A stretch of 6,363 nucleotides of DNA from Candidatus Parcubacteria bacterium (GTDB lineage Bacteria; Patescibacteriota; Patescibacteriia; Patescibacteriales; Patescibacteriaceae), in assembly GCA_023459655.1 (NCBI GenBank), contig JAEWTE010000035.1:1-6363 (forward strand), given 5' to 3'. Both the position numbers and the translations under genes were made by a program. The notes beneath the pieces are model-generated. The model did no database searches and was not told where the DNA came from. It saw nothing but the letters and a program-made list of their open reading frames with translations. Below are positions 5,556 through 6,363 of the stretch, piece after piece. Within the stretch, counting starts at the first letter, position 1, and each line of letters starts with the position of its first letter.

Positions 5556-6363
5556 CTAATTCAAAGCAGTTGTTAGAATTTGACTAGCTGTTTGATAGCT
5601 TTTGGCCCAACTAGGTGAACCAAGGGTAACCACAATAAAGTTCTGGTTAGTTGTTTTATCCTGAATAGCCATAGCCAAACAATGACCAGCCTCAATTAAA
5701 TAACCAGTTTTTGATGATTGTAAAGAGAAATCTCCACCCGATAGCAATTTGTTTGTGTTTTTAATAGTATGTTTTTGCTTAGTATTAATAGTAGTGAATT
5801 GATAAGTAACGGTGGTGCTAATTTTTTTAATTTGAGCGTCTTGGGTAGCATTTTTTAAGATTAAAGCATAGTCTTTAGCTGTGCTAATATTGTCAGTTGA
5901 TAAACCAGTTGGCTCAATTAATTTGGTATCAACTGCACCCCATTTTTTAGCATTATTATTCATTTGGTTAATAAATTCATTTCGAGATAGACCGCTGATT
6001 CTAACCAAAGACTCAACTGCGTTATTAGCCGAACCAATTAGAGCGGCATAAACTAAGTCTTGAATTTTGATTTGATCACCATCTTTGAGACGGAGCATGG
6101 CTGCTTCTGATGGCTTACAATATTTACTAATTTCTGCTTCATCTTTTTGACTATAACTAACAATTTTATTTAAATTTGGTTTGGTATCTAAAAATGTCTT
6201 GACTGCAATTATTTTTGTTAAACTGGCGATCGGCAAAATTTCAGAAGAATTTTTTTGCCATAAAACCTGGTCATTATCAGCATCTAAAATAATGGCGGCA
6301 GTTGCATCTTGTCCTGAGACAGTTAATTGTTGAAAATCCGTAATAGTTTTAGATAGTTTTTCT
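5556..6363 (-). CDS. D-alanyl-D-alanine carboxypeptidase (peptidase S11, DacA/PBP5-like), N-terminus missing
   Basis: This serine enzyme removes the terminal D-Ala of peptidoglycan stem peptides outside the membrane and so limits cross-linking. The frame is open to the right edge; the first full codon is at 6362-6360, giving 268 visible residues. A TTG at 6236 can be mistaken for a start, but it is an internal Leu just before the active site, and 42 more residues precede it with the family-typical AAIILDADNDQVLW. The catalytic motifs are S47-L-T-K50, S111-A-N113 and K218-T-G220, with spacing close to that of E. coli PBP5. The protein ends 48 residues after KTG, so it lacks the PBP5 C-terminal domain and the amphipathic membrane anchor. 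The signal peptide or membrane helix should lie beyond the edge. The ftsE gene follows after 11 nt, suggesting shared expression with the FtsEX division complex. Confidence 0.93.
   Translation of the reverse strand, partial: EKLSKTITDFQQLTVSGQDATAAIILDADNDQVLWQKNSSEILPIASLTKIIAVKTFLDTKPNLNKIVSYSQKDEAEISKYCKPSEAAMLRLKDGDQIKIQDLVYAALIGSANNAVESLVRISGLSRNEFINQMNNNAKKWGAVDTKLIEPTGLSTDNISTAKDYALILKNATQDAQIKKISTTVTYQFTTINTKQKHTIKNTNKLLSGGDFSLQSSKTGYLIEAGHCLAMAIQDKTTNQNFIVVTLGSPSWAKSYQTASQILTTALN

Noticed and set aside
6234..6236. TTG taken as start of the carboxypeptidase
   Set aside because: It would put the active-site Ser at residue 5, and the frame continues upstream with family-like sequence to the window edge.
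1..6363. Recoded UGA (glycine code of some Patescibacteria)
   Set aside because: All genes are full length without in-frame TGA and conserved glycines use GGN codons. The absence of TGA stops among seven genes is too small a sample to mean anything.
1..6363. Frequent short string CCAGCTAA and similar
   Set aside because: These come from Leu-Ala-Gly type codons (TTAGCTGG) in several genes and are not arranged as spaced repeats; there is no CRISPR or other repeat array.

Overview
This is a compact, strongly AT-rich stretch of bacterial chromosome with eight protein genes, all on the minus strand, and one tRNA gene on the plus strand. All the genes read through under the standard bacterial code, and the seven visible stops are TAA or TAG. 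The organism is most likely a low-GC member of the Patescibacteria (Candidate Phyla Radiation). The reasons are very tight packing, no Shine-Dalgarno sequence at any visible start, a tRNA without an encoded CCA end, and short versions of housekeeping proteins. This is inference from style, and a low-GC Firmicute or another AT-rich lineage is not excluded.

The layout is given in transcription order, right to left. A D,D-carboxypeptidase of the DacA/PBP5 type enters from the right edge with its N-terminus missing. It is followed by ftsE and ftsX (the FtsEX ABC-type division complex), a TrmH/SpoU-family RNA 2'-O-methyltransferase, and an oxidoreductase of the 2,4-diaminopentanoate dehydrogenase / native amine dehydrogenase family. 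Gaps are 11, 5 and 3 nt and the last junction overlaps by 8 nt, so these five genes look like one operon. Next comes a stand-alone tRNA-Gln(TTG) unit on the opposite strand, with a near-consensus promoter and its own terminator, all within about 145 bp. Left of it lie a PfkB-family sugar or nucleoside kinase, the DNA repair glycosylase mutM (fpg), and the beginning of a secreted protein that runs off the left edge.

The genes cover cell-wall remodelling and division (dacA, ftsEX), RNA modification, DNA repair and small-molecule metabolism. The dacA-ftsE-ftsX group is the part with the clearest shared role: FtsEX is known to control peptidoglycan hydrolysis at the septum, and the adjacent gene encodes a peptidoglycan-trimming enzyme.

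There is no mobile element, CRISPR array, defence cassette or origin, and no gene-free stretch longer than 300 bases. I do not see a clearly new biological system. The points most worth following are the amine-dehydrogenase-like enzyme of unknown substrate, dacA beside ftsEX in place of a dedicated hydrolase gene, the lack of Shine-Dalgarno signals, and the antisense tRNA unit inside a run of minus-strand genes.
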